Shown here one piece after another: positions 38,398 through 47,621 of a stretch of 64,000 nucleotides of DNA. The stretch's first letter is position 1, and every line of letters begins with the position of its first letter. The translations under genes were made by a program, and so were the position numbers. The DNA is from SG8-30 sp963695155 (GTDB taxonomy: Bacteria; Pseudomonadota; Gammaproteobacteria; Steroidobacterales; Steroidobacteraceae), in assembly GCA_963695155.1 (NCBI GenBank), contig CAVOGD010000006.1, forward strand, positions 1 to 64,000. The letters run 5' to 3'. Under the pieces are notes generated by a model. That model was not told where the DNA came from. It was given only the letters and a program-made list of their open reading frames with translations, and ran no database searches.

Positions 38398-38417
38398 AAT
38401 AATGCAATAATAAACCG

Positions 38418-39338
38418 ATGCGTACCCCGGGCACGACCAGTTACGACGACCTGCGGCTGTTCTGCGCGGTGGCCCGCCTGCGCAGCTTCTCGCGCGCGGC
38501 GCAGGAACTCGACGTGCCGCTGGCGACGGTCAGCCGGCGGGTCGCCGAACTCGAGCGGCAACTGGATGCCCACCTGCTCAATCGCACGACGCGCCGCGTG
38601 GACACGACCGATGCGGGCGCGCTGCTGCTCGCGCGGTGCAGCGCGCCGCTGGAGGCGCTGGGCGAGGCCATCGACTGCCTGGGCGAGGAATCCGGTGCGG
38701 CACGCGGCCGGCTGCGCGTGACCATGCCGCCGGACCTGGCGCGGTTCTGGCTGGCCACCCCGCTGGCGGGTTTCGCGGCCCGCCACCCGGAGATCCGCCT
38801 CGAGCTCGACCTGTCGGCGCGCGTCGTCAACCTCGTGGAGGAAGGGTTCGACCTCGCCATCCGCGCGGCCAGGCCGGACAGCGGTGCGCTCATCGCCCGG
38901 CCGCTAGTGCGCATGACCACCGCGCTGTACGCCAGCCCCGACTACCTGGCGGCGCTGCCCGCCCTGCAGCGCCCGCGCGACCTGGAATCCGTCAACGCCC
39001 TGCGCCTGGCCGGCCGCCACAGCGACACCGCCTGGGCGCTGCGGCGCGGTCGCGAGCGTGCCACGGTCACGCCGCGCGGCAACGTCGAGCTCAACGAAAT
39101 GGGCGCCCTGATCGGCCTGGCCGCCGCCGGGGCCGGTGTCGCCCTGCTGCCCGACCAGCTCGTGCAGGACCAGGTCGCCGCCGCGCGGCTGGTGGTCGCG
39201 CTGCCCGGCTGGCGCGGACCGGAAGCGCCCGTCTTCACCGTCTACGCCTCACGGCGCATGCCGCTCAGGCTGCGGCTGCTGCTCGACCACCTGCGGTCCA
39301 GCGTGGGCCGGTCCGGGACGGCGGACGGCGCCGCATGA
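38418..39338 (+). CDS. LysR family transcriptional regulator
   Basis: A 306-residue LysR-type regulator. The N-terminal winged helix (DDLRLFCAVARLRSFSRAAQELDVPLATVSRRVAELE, residues about 9-45) is followed by a linker helix and the periplasmic-binding-like effector domain (RLRVTMPPDLARFW onward). It is divergent from the pirin-doxX pair and its stop overlaps the yheS start by four bases. The effector is unknown. The CrgA/DsdC-like subgroup that controls stress or solvent response genes is a plausible home. Confidence 0.92.
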   Translation: MRTPGTTSYDDLRLFCAVARLRSFSRAAQELDVPLATVSRRVAELERQLDAHLLNRTTRRVDTTDAGALLLARCSAPLEALGEAIDCLGEESGAARGRLRVTMPPDLARFWLATPLAGFAARHPEIRLELDLSARVVNLVEEGFDLAIRAARPDSGALIARPLVRMTTALYASPDYLAALPALQRPRDLESVNALRLAGRHSDTAWALRRGRERATVTPRGNVELNEMGALIGLAAAGAGVALLPDQLVQDQVAAARLVVALPGWRGPEAPVFTVYASRRMPLRLRLLLDHLRSSVGRSGTADGAA

Positions 39339-41242
39339 TCCAGTTCACGGCGCTGACGCTGGCGCGCGGCAGCCGCGTGCTGATCGAGGACACCAGCCTG
39401 CAGCTGCATGCCGGCTGGCGCGTCGGGGTCATCGGCGCCAACGGCAGCGGCAAGAGCAGCCTGTTCGCGCTGCTGCGCGGCGAGCTGCAACCGGACCTCG
39501 GACGCTGCGACCTGCCGCCGCGCTGGCGCATCGCCAGCGTCGCCCAGGAAACGCCGGCCCTGCCCGCCCCCGCCATCGAGTACGTGCTCGACGGCGACGC
39601 CGAGCTGCGGCGCGTCGAGCACGCGCTGGCCGCGGCCCACGCGGCGCGCGATGGCGCCGGCATCGGCCGGCTGCATGCCGAGCTGGAGGCCATCGACGGC
39701 TACACCGCGCGGCCCCGCGCGGCCGTGCTGCTGGCCGGGCTCGGCTTCTCGAACGAGGACCTCGACCGGCCGGTGGCCAGCTTCTCCGGCGGCTGGCGCA
39801 TGCGCCTCAACCTGGCGCGCGCGCTGGTCGCACGCGCCGACCTGACGCTGCTCGACGAACCCACCAACCACCTCGACCTGGACGCGATCGTCTGGCTGGA
39901 GCGCTGGCTGGCCGGCTATCCGGGCACGCTCATGGTCGTGTCGCACGATCGCGAGTTCCTCGACGGCTGCGTCACCCATGTCGCGCACCTCGCCGAGCGC
40001 ACGCTGCGGCTCTACCAGGGCAACTACTCGTCGTTCGAGGAACAGCGCGCCGCGCAGCTGTCGGTGCAGCAGGCCATGTTCGAGCGCCAGCAGCGCCAGA
40101 TCGCGCACCTCACGGCGTTCGTCGACCGGTTCCGCGCCAAGGCCACCAAGGCACGCCAGGCACAGAGCCGCATCAAGGCGCTGGCGCGCATGCAGCGCAT
40201 CAGCGCGGCGCACGTGGATGCGCCGTTCGACTTCGAGTTCGCCGAGCCCGGGCGCACGCCCGACCCCCTGATCGCGCTCGAGGACGCGGCCGCGGCCTAC
40301 GGCGACCGCGCGGTGCTGGCGGAGGTCGACCTGCAGCTGCGGGCGGGCGCGCGGATCGGCCTGCTCGGGCCGAACGGCGCGGGCAAGTCGACGCTCATGA
40401 AGATGCTCGCCGGCGAGCTGCAGCCGGCCGCCGGCCGCCGTGTGGCCGGGCACGGCGTCGAGATCGGTTACTTCGCGCAGCACCAGCTCGAGCAGCTCGA
40501 GCCCGGCCGCTCGGCGCTGCAGCACCTGGCCGCGCGCGAGCCGCGCGTGCGCGAGCAGGAACTGCGCAACTACCTGGGCGGCTTCGCTTTCGGCGGCGAC
40601 CTGGCCGACGCGCCGGCGGAGCGGCTGTCCGGCGGCGAGAAGTCCCGCCTGGTGCTGGCGATGCTGGTGCGGCGCAAGCCCGGCCTGCTGCTGCTGGACG
40701 AGCCGACCAACCACCTCGACCTGGACATGCGCCACGCGCTGACACGCGCGCTGAACGACTTCGCGGGCAGCATGGTGCTGGTGACGCACGACCGCGCGCT
40801 GCTCAAGACCGTCTGCGACAGCCTGCTGCTGGTGGCCGACGGCCGCGCGGCGCCGTTCGAGGGCGACGTGGACGACTACCTGGCATGGCTCCTGGCGCGG
40901 CGTTCCGCAGCGGCGGGCGACGAGGACGCGGACCGCTCCGGGTCACGCGTCGCGCGCCTCAGGGAACGCGCCGTGGCGGCCAGTGAACGGCAGGCGCGCC
41001 TGGCGCAGCGCCGGCCGCTGGTCAGGGAAGCGGCGGCCATCGAGCAGCGCCTGGAAGCGCTGCTGGGCGAACGGCGGGCGGTCGAGGCGGCGCTGGCGGA
41101 CCCCGGGACCTATGGTCCGGGCGGCGGCGCGGACCTGCGCACGCTGAGCCTGCGGCAGGCCGAGCTGTCCCGGGCCATCGATGCCGCCGAGGAGCGCTGG
41201 CTGGCGATCCAGCTCGAACTCGAGCAAGTGGACGCCACATAA
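39335..41242 (+). CDS. yheS: ABC-F family ATP-binding protein YheS
   Basis: A 635-residue soluble ABC-F ATPase with two nucleotide-binding domains and no membrane part. Walker A motifs are GANGSGKS (near 33-40) and GPNGAGKS. Signatures are SFSGGWRMRLNLA and LSGGEKSRLVLA, and Walker B motifs LLDEPTNHLDLD occur twice. The interdomain linker FRAKATKARQAQSRIKAL and the C-terminal coiled coil match E. coli YheS, which acts on the ribosome. Translation is coupled to the upstream lysR gene. Confidence 0.93.
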   Translation: MIQFTALTLARGSRVLIEDTSLQLHAGWRVGVIGANGSGKSSLFALLRGELQPDLGRCDLPPRWRIASVAQETPALPAPAIEYVLDGDAELRRVEHALAAAHAARDGAGIGRLHAELEAIDGYTARPRAAVLLAGLGFSNEDLDRPVASFSGGWRMRLNLARALVARADLTLLDEPTNHLDLDAIVWLERWLAGYPGTLMVVSHDREFLDGCVTHVAHLAERTLRLYQGNYSSFEEQRAAQLSVQQAMFERQQRQIAHLTAFVDRFRAKATKARQAQSRIKALARMQRISAAHVDAPFDFEFAEPGRTPDPLIALEDAAAAYGDRAVLAEVDLQLRAGARIGLLGPNGAGKSTLMKMLAGELQPAAGRRVAGHGVEIGYFAQHQLEQLEPGRSALQHLAAREPRVREQELRNYLGGFAFGGDLADAPAERLSGGEKSRLVLAMLVRRKPGLLLLDEPTNHLDLDMRHALTRALNDFAGSMVLVTHDRALLKTVCDSLLLVADGRAAPFEGDVDDYLAWLLARRSAAAGDEDADRSGSRVARLRERAVAASERQARLAQRRPLVREAAAIEQRLEALLGERRAVEAALADPGTYGPGGGADLRTLSLRQAELSRAIDAAEERWLAIQLELEQVDAT

Positions 41243-41293
41243 GGCTTTTTTCGGCGCGCGGTAACCGGATGGCGCCGACCCTGCGGGTGGGGG

Positions 41294-41299
41294 TACACT
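41294..41299 (+). promoter_or_regulatory. ssrA -10 box
   Basis: TACACT lies 13 bases before the mature tmRNA 5' end, allowing a short 5' precursor. The -35 region is GC-rich and not recognisable. Confidence 0.4.
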
Positions 41300-41311
41300 G
41301 GGTGCGTTCTT

Positions 41312-41666
41312 GGGGGCGACCGGTTTCGACGTGGGTCGCGAAACTCCAGGGGCGTGCCGAGGTGCAGGCCTCCTCGTTAATCAGCTTGCAAACAACTTAG
41401 TTGCGAACGAAGACAACTACGCTCTGGCGGCTTAATCCCGCCTAACCTCCGACTGGCATGTGCCTGTGAATCCAAATCGGGGGACGCGCTCACAGGATCG
41501 CGGTTTCGGTGTGCTGAGGGCCGATACTGCTAAAACGCTCCTGAGCTGGCTCCATGTTTTCCCCGCCCGCCGGGTAGCATGGGGTGAGATCAATAGGCTG
41601 GATACGCACGTAGATCCTGTAGCGTAGGGCTTGCGGACGCGGGTTCAATTCCCGCCGCCTCCACCA
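41312..41666 (+). ncRNA. ssrA: Transfer-messenger RNA (tmRNA)
   Basis: A 355-nt single-piece tmRNA. The 5' GGGGGCG pairs with the 3' CGCCTCC before ACCA, and the T arm GCGGGTTCAATTCCCGC is intact. The tag frame follows TTAGTT: GCG at 41403, then AAC GAA GAC AAC TAC GCT CTG GCG GCT TAA (ends 41435), giving ANEDNYALAA instead of the enteric ANDENYALAA. An in-frame GCA at 41388 is a less likely resume codon. It rescues stalled ribosomes together with SmpB. Confidence 0.96.
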
Positions 41667-41672
41667 TCAACC

Positions 41673-41699
41673 CAACAGGGGCCCATCGGGCCCCTGTTG
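41673..41699 (+). terminator. Terminator after ssrA
   Basis: CAACAGGGGCCC, loop ATC, GGGCCCCTGTTG, then CATTTC. A perfect 12-pair stem seven bases after the tmRNA CCA. The T run is short, but the position and stem strength support termination. Confidence 0.8.
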
Positions 41700-41905
41700 C
41701 ATTTCACGACCGTCCGCGGGAAGCGAACCCGCGTAGCCGGTTCACCAGCGCGCCGCCAGGCGCGCGCAAGGCCGCGCAGCAATGCGCACTCGCCATGCAG
41801 CGCGCGGCTCGGGACGGTTTTGTGTGAACGCGCGCCGCGAATGTGCTAGAAAAGACGGACAAAGACGGGAGGCCAAGCCTTCCGCGCCACACAAGGGGAG
41901 TCATC

Positions 41906-43378
41906 ATGGATTTCGGCGCCTTTTTTGGCTCGCTGCAGAGCGCGCTTGCTCCACAGCTTCTGTCCATCCTGGCCGCGATCGGCATCCTGGTCGTCGGCTG
42001 GCTGCTGGCCGTCGTGCTGCGCGCCGTCGTGCGTCGCGGCCTCGGCACGATCAAGCTGAACGAGAAGATCGCCTCGACGCTGGACCGGGAGATCAACGCC
42101 GAGGGCGGCATCGCCATCGGCCTGTTCTGGTTCGTGATCCTGTTCACGTTGATCGGCGTGTTCAACGCGCTGTCCCTGCAGATGGTGTCGGCGCCGATCC
42201 AGAACATGGTGAACCAGATCATGGGCTACCTGCCCAAGCTGCTGGCCGGCACCCTGCTGTTCGTGGTGGCCTGGCTGCTCGCCACGCTGGCCAAGGCGCT
42301 GGTGGCCCGCGCGCTCGCTGCCACCAGCCTGGACGACAAGCTGTCCGCCGAGGCAGGCATGAAGCCCATGAGCAGCACGGTCGCCTCGGCGCTGTTCTGG
42401 CTGGTGCTGCTGATGTTCCTGCCCGCGATCGTGGGAGCGCTCGACCTGACCGGCGTGCTGCGGCCGCTGCAGGACATGATCAACGAGATTCTCGGCATCC
42501 TGCCCAACCTGTTCTCGGCGATCATCATCGGCGTGATCGGCTGGCTGGTGGCCGGCATCCTGCGCGGCCTGGTCACGAGCGTGCTGGGCGCGGCGGGTTC
42601 CGAGAAGCTCGCGTCCCGCATTGGCATCTCGCCCAACGTTCCGCTGGCCGGGATCGCAGGCACGATCGTCTTCATCCTGGTCTTCTTCCCGGCGCTGGTC
42701 GCGGCCTTCGAGGCGCTCGGCATCGACGCCATCTCCACGCCCGCCGCGGAGCTGCTCGGCCAGTTCATCGGCGCGATCCCGAACGTGATCGCGGCGATCC
42801 TGATCCTCGCCATCGCCTTCTTCGTGGCGCGGTTGTTCGCCGACCTGGTCACGCGCCTCGCCGAGGCCAGCGGCCTGGACGGCCTGCCCGAGAAGCTGGG
42901 GCTCAAGAAGGCGCCGGCCGGCGCGATGGCGCCGTCCAGGGTGGCGGGCTCGCTGGTGCTGTTCTTCGCGATGCTGTTCGCGGCCATCGAGGCCGCCGGC
43001 CGGCTCGGGCTGCCGCAACTGGCCGATGCGCTGCGCACCTTCGTGTGGTTCGCCGGCGACGTGCTGTTGGGCGGCCTGATCCTGATTGTCGGCTTCTGGC
43101 TGGCCGGCCTGGCCTACGGTGCGATCCGCCAGACCAGTTCGGAGCTGAGCGGCCTGCTGGCGCAGATTGCGCGCGTCGCGATCGTCGCCCTCGTGCTGGC
43201 CATGGGCCTGCGCGCCATGGGTATCGCCGACGACATCGTGAACCTGGGCTTCGGGTTCACCTTCGGCGCCATCGCCGTCGCCATCGCACTGGCGTTCGGC
43301 CTGGGCGGCCGCGAGGCGGCCGGCAAGCAGCTGGAGCACTGGTTGAGCCGCTTGCGGCGTGAGAACGACGGCGGCTGA
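41906..43378 (+). CDS. CmpX-like mechanosensitive channel protein (TM-helix repeats)
   Basis: A 490-residue integral membrane protein built from repeated amphipathic and membrane helices such as ILAAIGILVVGWLLAVVLRAVVRR, YLPKLLAGTLLFVVAWLLATLAKAL and GILPNLFSAIIIGVIGWLVAGILRGLV. These are the conserved TM-helix repeats of CmpX-type proteins distantly related to MscS, and the C-terminus GFGFTFGAIAVAIALAFGLGGREAAGKQLEHWL resembles the MscS pore region. Start ATG at 41906 with GGGGAG seven bases upstream. It probably senses envelope tension; no substrate is known. Confidence 0.82.
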   Translation: MDFGAFFGSLQSALAPQLLSILAAIGILVVGWLLAVVLRAVVRRGLGTIKLNEKIASTLDREINAEGGIAIGLFWFVILFTLIGVFNALSLQMVSAPIQNMVNQIMGYLPKLLAGTLLFVVAWLLATLAKALVARALAATSLDDKLSAEAGMKPMSSTVASALFWLVLLMFLPAIVGALDLTGVLRPLQDMINEILGILPNLFSAIIIGVIGWLVAGILRGLVTSVLGAAGSEKLASRIGISPNVPLAGIAGTIVFILVFFPALVAAFEALGIDAISTPAAELLGQFIGAIPNVIAAILILAIAFFVARLFADLVTRLAEASGLDGLPEKLGLKKAPAGAMAPSRVAGSLVLFFAMLFAAIEAAGRLGLPQLADALRTFVWFAGDVLLGGLILIVGFWLAGLAYGAIRQTSSELSGLLAQIARVAIVALVLAMGLRAMGIADDIVNLGFGFTFGAIAVAIALAFGLGGREAAGKQLEHWLSRLRRENDGG

Positions 43379-43427
43379 TGCCTGCGGCCGGGTGCGCGCA
43401 ACGGTACGACACTGAGGCTTGGCCGCA

Positions 43428-43480
43428 GCGCGGGCGGACCGTCGAACGACGGCCCGCCCGCGCCGCTTTGCGGGTAAAAT
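43428..43480 (+). promoter_or_regulatory. Hairpin and nqr operon promoter
   Basis: Positions 43428-43463 form a near-perfect stem (GCGCGGGCGG-A-CCGTCG and CGACGG-C-CCGCCCGCGC) that may terminate the channel gene. Right after it TAAAAT at 43475-43480 is a good -10 box followed by GCGCGG, about 93 bases before the nqrA ATG. The -35 box would fall within the hairpin and does not match consensus. Confidence 0.5.
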
Positions 43481-43572
43481 GCGCGGCCTCACCCTGGCCG
43501 GTCTCTGGCAATAGCGTTGCCCGGCAGGCAGGCCGTGTGGTTCTTGGGCGCGCTTCAACGGGATTGGACTTC

Positions 43573-44934
43573 ATGGCCCGCACAATTCGACTGAAAGTGC
43601 GCCGCGGTCTGGACCTGCCGGTCGCGGGCCAGCCCCGGCAGGAATTCGCGGACCCGCGTCCCGTCACGCGGGTGGCGATCCTCGGCCGCGATTACCCGGG
43701 CCGGCGGCTCGCGCGGCTCGTGGAGGAAGGCGCAGCCGTACTGCTCGGCCAGCCGTTGCTGCGCGACCGCGGCGACCCGCGCCTCGTCTGCACCGCGCCC
43801 GGCGCCGGTGTCGTCGAGGCGATCAATCGCGGCGAGCGGCGCTCGCTGCAGTCGGTGGTGATCCGGCTCGAGGGCGATGGCGAGGTGCGCTTCGCGGCCC
43901 ATTCCCGCGACGCGCTGCCCGGCCTGGACCGCGCCGAGGTCGTGTCGCGGCTGTGCGAGGCCGGCCTGTGGCCGGCGCTGCGCCAGCGGCCATACAACCG
44001 GATACCGTCACCCGACGCGCTGCCCTTCGCGATCACCGTCACGGCCATGGACACGAATCCGCTGGCCGCGGACCCGATGGTGGCGATCGGCGCGGCACCG
44101 GACGCATTCACCGACGGACTGAGGGTGCTCGAGCGCCTCACCGCGGGCACGCTGTATGTGTGCACCGCGCCGGGCGCCGCCGTACCGGTGCCCGACTCGC
44201 CGCGCACGACGGTGGCCGAATTCGCTGGCCCGCACCCGGCCGGCCTGCCCGGCACGCACATCCACATGCTGTGCCCCGTTGGCGCCGACCGCAGCGTCTG
44301 GCACGTCGGCTACCAGGACGTGATCGCCATCGGCAAGTTGTTCACGACCGGCCGGTTGTCCGTCGAACGGATCATCGCGCTGGGCGGCCCGCCGCTGACG
44401 GCTCCCTGCCTGCTGCGCACGCGGACCGGCGCCTACATCCCCGAGCTGCTCGACGGCGGCATGGTCGCCGACGAGGAAGTCCGGGTGATTTCCGGCTCCG
44501 TGCTGGCGGGCACGGCAGTCAGCGACGCGGTCGCGTATCTCGGCCGCTACGACAACCAGATCTCGGTGTTGCGCGAGGGACGCGAACGGGAGTTCCTCGC
44601 GTGGCTGGCGCCCGGCCCCGGCAAGTTCTCGGCGACCAACGCCTTCGTCTCCGCGCTGCGCCGCCATGGCGCGTTCCCGTTCACGACGTCACTGAACGGC
44701 AGCGAGCGGGCCATGGTCCCCATCGGTACCTACGAGCGCGTCGTGCCGCTCGACCTGCTGCCCACCCAGTTGCTGCGCGCGCTGCTGGTCGGCGATACGG
44801 AATCCGCCCGGGCGCTCGGCTGCCTGGAACTGGCGGAGGAAGACCTCGCGCTGTGCACCGTGGTCTGCCCCAGCAAGTACGACTACGGCCCGCTGCTGCG
44901 CGAGGTGCTCGACACCCTGGGGAAGGAAGGCTGA
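43573..44934 (+). CDS. nqrA: Na+-translocating NADH:quinone reductase subunit A
   Basis: Peripheral subunit of the sodium-pumping NADH:ubiquinone oxidoreductase; in Vibrio it contributes to quinone binding. 453 residues with no membrane helix. Signatures include the start RTIRLKVRRGLDLPVAG and ALGGPPLTAPCLLRTRTGA. I chose the ATG at 43573, where family similarity starts, although the frame is open to 43378. The nqrB ATG overlaps the stop by one base. Confidence 0.95.
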   Translation: MARTIRLKVRRGLDLPVAGQPRQEFADPRPVTRVAILGRDYPGRRLARLVEEGAAVLLGQPLLRDRGDPRLVCTAPGAGVVEAINRGERRSLQSVVIRLEGDGEVRFAAHSRDALPGLDRAEVVSRLCEAGLWPALRQRPYNRIPSPDALPFAITVTAMDTNPLAADPMVAIGAAPDAFTDGLRVLERLTAGTLYVCTAPGAAVPVPDSPRTTVAEFAGPHPAGLPGTHIHMLCPVGADRSVWHVGYQDVIAIGKLFTTGRLSVERIIALGGPPLTAPCLLRTRTGAYIPELLDGGMVADEEVRVISGSVLAGTAVSDAVAYLGRYDNQISVLREGREREFLAWLAPGPGKFSATNAFVSALRRHGAFPFTTSLNGSERAMVPIGTYERVVPLDLLPTQLLRALLVGDTESARALGCLELAEEDLALCTVVCPSKYDYGPLLREVLDTLGKEG

Positions 44935-46145
44935 TGCGCCCACTGCTGAAAGCCCTGCACCGCATCCAGCCGCTGTTTGCGCGCGGCGGGCGCCTGCAGC
45001 GTATGGGCGCGCTGTACGAAATGGTGGACACCTTCCTGTTCTCCCCGGCGACGGTGACGCCGGGTGCGCCGCATGTGCGCGACGCCATCGAGCTCAAGCG
45101 CGTCATGGTCTTCGTCGTCATCGCCGTGCTGCCCTGCACGCTGATGGCCATGTACAACACCGGCCTGCAGGCCAACCTGGCGCTGGCGGCCGCCGGCCTG
45201 CCCGGCGAAGGCTGGCGGATCGCGGCGTTGTCCGCGGTGGGCCTGGGGATCGACCCGGGCAGCGTGACGGCCTGTACCCTGCACGGCGCGCTGTACTTCC
45301 TGCCGATCTACCTGATGACCATGGCGGCAGGCGGCTTCTGGGAGTTCGCCTTCGCCGCCACCCGCAACCACGAGGTCAACGAGGGCTTCCTGGTCACGTC
45401 GCTGCTGTTCGCGCTGACGCTGCCCGCCACGACCCCGTTGTGGCAGGTCGCGCTCGGCATCTCGTTCGGCGTCGTCATCGGCAAGGAAGTGTTCGGCGGC
45501 ACCGGCAAGAACTTCCTGAACCCCGCGCTGGTCGGCCGTGCGTTCCTGTTCTTCGCCTACCCGGCCGAGATGTCGGGCTCGGTGTGGGTGCCGGTGGACG
45601 GCTACACGGGGGCCACGGCGCTGGCGCTCGCCTCGAGCGGCGGCGTGGCGGCCATCGAGGCCGCCGGCATCAGCTGGGGCGATGCGTTCCTCGGCACGAT
45701 CGAGGGTTCGATGGGCGAGACTTCCACCCTCGCCTGCCTGTTCGGCGCCGCGTTCCTCCTCTTCACGCGGGTCGCTTCGTGGCGGATCATGGCGTCGGTG
45801 CTGCTCGGCATGGTCGCAACGATCATGCTGTTCAACTTCATCGGCAGCGACGACAACCCGTTCGTCGCGGTTCCCTGGTACTGGCACGCCGTGCTCGGCG
45901 GCTATGCCTTCGGCCTCGTGTTCATGGCCACGGACCCGGTCAGCGCGGCGATGACCGACACCGGCCGCTGGATCTACGGCCTGCTCATCGGCTTCATGGT
46001 CGCGCTGGTCCGCGTGGTCAATCCCGCGTACCCGGAGGGCATGATGCTCGCCATCCTGTTCGGCAACGCGCTGGCGCCGCTGATCGACTACGGGGTCGTA
46101 CAGGCCAACATCAGGCGGAGGCTGAAGAGCCATGCCGCACGCTGA
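44934..46145 (+). CDS. nqrB: Na+-translocating NADH:quinone reductase subunit B
   Basis: Main membrane subunit of Na+-NQR, 403 residues with about ten helices. The covalent FMN site is in DGYTGATALAL, with Thr 228 as the flavin-bearing residue (the family motif is S/DGAT). It also holds riboflavin and the sodium path in known structures. The end overlaps nqrC by 14 bases. Confidence 0.96.
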   Translation: MRPLLKALHRIQPLFARGGRLQRMGALYEMVDTFLFSPATVTPGAPHVRDAIELKRVMVFVVIAVLPCTLMAMYNTGLQANLALAAAGLPGEGWRIAALSAVGLGIDPGSVTACTLHGALYFLPIYLMTMAAGGFWEFAFAATRNHEVNEGFLVTSLLFALTLPATTPLWQVALGISFGVVIGKEVFGGTGKNFLNPALVGRAFLFFAYPAEMSGSVWVPVDGYTGATALALASSGGVAAIEAAGISWGDAFLGTIEGSMGETSTLACLFGAAFLLFTRVASWRIMASVLLGMVATIMLFNFIGSDDNPFVAVPWYWHAVLGGYAFGLVFMATDPVSAAMTDTGRWIYGLLIGFMVALVRVVNPAYPEGMMLAILFGNALAPLIDYGVVQANIRRRLKSHAAR

Positions 46146-46969
46146 CGCACGCACCGGCGGCGGGCCGCTCGCGGCGTTCCGTGCGCTGCCCGCCGACAGC
46201 CCCACGCGCGCCTTTGCGATCGTCATCGCCGTCTGCATCGTCTGTTCGGTGCTGGTCTCGGGCGCCGCCGTGCTGCTGCAGCCCATACAGCGGGTCAACG
46301 AGCTGCGCGTCAAGCAGCGCCAGATCCTGCAGTCGGCCGGGCTGTACGAACGCGGGCGCGACGTGGTCGCGCAGTTCGCGGCCATCACGCCGCGCATGGT
46401 CGACCTCGAGTCCGGCGACTACCTGGAGGTCGAGCGACCCGCTGGCCTTCGACATCGTCAAGGCGTCGCGCGATCCGGTGGTCGGCGAGCCGGTGCCCGA
46501 GGCGGCGGACGTCGCCAAGATCCGGCGCCGCCCGCAGCGCATGCCCGTCTACCTCGTCCAGCGCGCAGGCACCATCGAGACCGTCGTGCTGCCGGTGCAT
46601 GGCTACGGCCTGTGGTCGACGATGTACGGCTTCCTGGCGCTCGACGGCAGCGGCCGCGTGGTCAAGGGGTTGACCTTCTACCAGCACGCGGAGACGCCGG
46701 GGCTGGGCGCCGAAATCGACAACCCGTCCTGGCAGCGGCTGTGGGTCGGCAAGCAGGCGCTGGCGGCGGACGGCGCGGTACTGCTGGAGGTCGTCAAGGG
46801 CACGCCGCAGGGCGACGCGGCCGTGTCGCAGGTGGACGGCATCGCCGGCGCGACCATCACGGCCCGCGGCGTCGGCAACCTGGTCCAGTACTGGCTGGGC
46901 GAGCAGGGCTACGGCCCGTACCTTGCGCGGCTGCGCGCCGCCGGCGGAGGCACGCCAGATGAAGTCTGA
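46132..46969 (+). CDS. nqrC: Na+-translocating NADH:quinone reductase subunit C (one frameshift)
   Basis: Periplasm-facing subunit with one N-terminal helix (about 28-50) and a second covalent FMN. The flavin site is GIAGATITARG, with the second Thr as acceptor. One extra base near 46430-46437 splits the gene after DYLEVE; the frame resumes as DPLAFDIVKASRDP. Corrected length is 278 residues, normal. It overlaps nqrD by 11 bases. All neighbours are intact, so a sequence error is likely. Confidence 0.92.
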
Positions 46970-47621
46970 AACGCGCAAGGCGCTGTTCGAGCCGATCGTG
47001 GACAACAACCCGATCATCCTGCAGGTGCTGGGCGTCTGCTCGGCGCTGGCGGTCACCTCGCGGCTGCTGCCGTCGCTGATCATGTCGCTGGCGCTGACCG
47101 CGGTGATCGCCGCGGCGTGCTGGGCGATCAGCCTGCTGCGCAAGGCGGTGCCCACCAACGTGCGCATCATCGTGCAGATGACCATCATCGCGTCGCTGGT
47201 GATCGTCGTGGACCAGCTGCTGCGCGCGTTCCTGCCCGAGATCAGCCGCCAGCTGTCGGTGTTCGTCGGACTGATCATCACCAACTGCATCGTGCTGGGC
47301 CGCGCCGAGGCCTTCGCCATGAAGAACGGCCCGTGGCTCAGCCTGCTCGACGGGCTGGGCCATGGCCTCGGTTACAGCGCCATCCTCATCGTGATCGCGA
47401 CGGTGCGCGAGTTGCTGGGCACGGGCGGGCTGCTCGGTTACCCGGTGCTGCCGCTGGTATCCGCAGGCGGCTGGTACCAGCCGAACGGGCTGCTGGTGCT
47501 GGCGCCCAGCGCATTCTTCCTGATCGGGCTGATCATCTGGGCGGTGCGCAGCTGGAAGCCGGCGCAGAAGGAGAAGCCCGAGTTCCAGATCCACGTCGTG
47601 CACCGCGTGGGGACCTCGTGA
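46959..47621 (+). CDS. nqrD: Na+-translocating NADH:quinone reductase subunit D
   Basis: Membrane subunit of 220 residues with six helices, paired with NqrE by an inverted-topology symmetry. Cys 27 (LQVLGVCSAL) and Cys 110 (LIITNCIVLG) are the ligands shared with NqrE for the intramembrane 2Fe-2S centre in known structures. Its ATG at 46959 lies inside nqrC and its stop overlaps the nqrE ATG by one base. Confidence 0.96.
   Translation: MKSETRKALFEPIVDNNPIILQVLGVCSALAVTSRLLPSLIMSLALTAVIAAACWAISLLRKAVPTNVRIIVQMTIIASLVIVVDQLLRAFLPEISRQLSVFVGLIITNCIVLGRAEAFAMKNGPWLSLLDGLGHGLGYSAILIVIATVRELLGTGGLLGYPVLPLVSAGGWYQPNGLLVLAPSAFFLIGLIIWAVRSWKPAQKEKPEFQIHVVHRVGTS

Noticed and set aside
41312..41905. 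Genomic island or phage integrated at ssrA
   Set aside because: tmRNA 3' ends are frequent integration sites, but only a terminator, a short spacer and a host-like channel gene follow. There is no integrase and no repeated 3' end.
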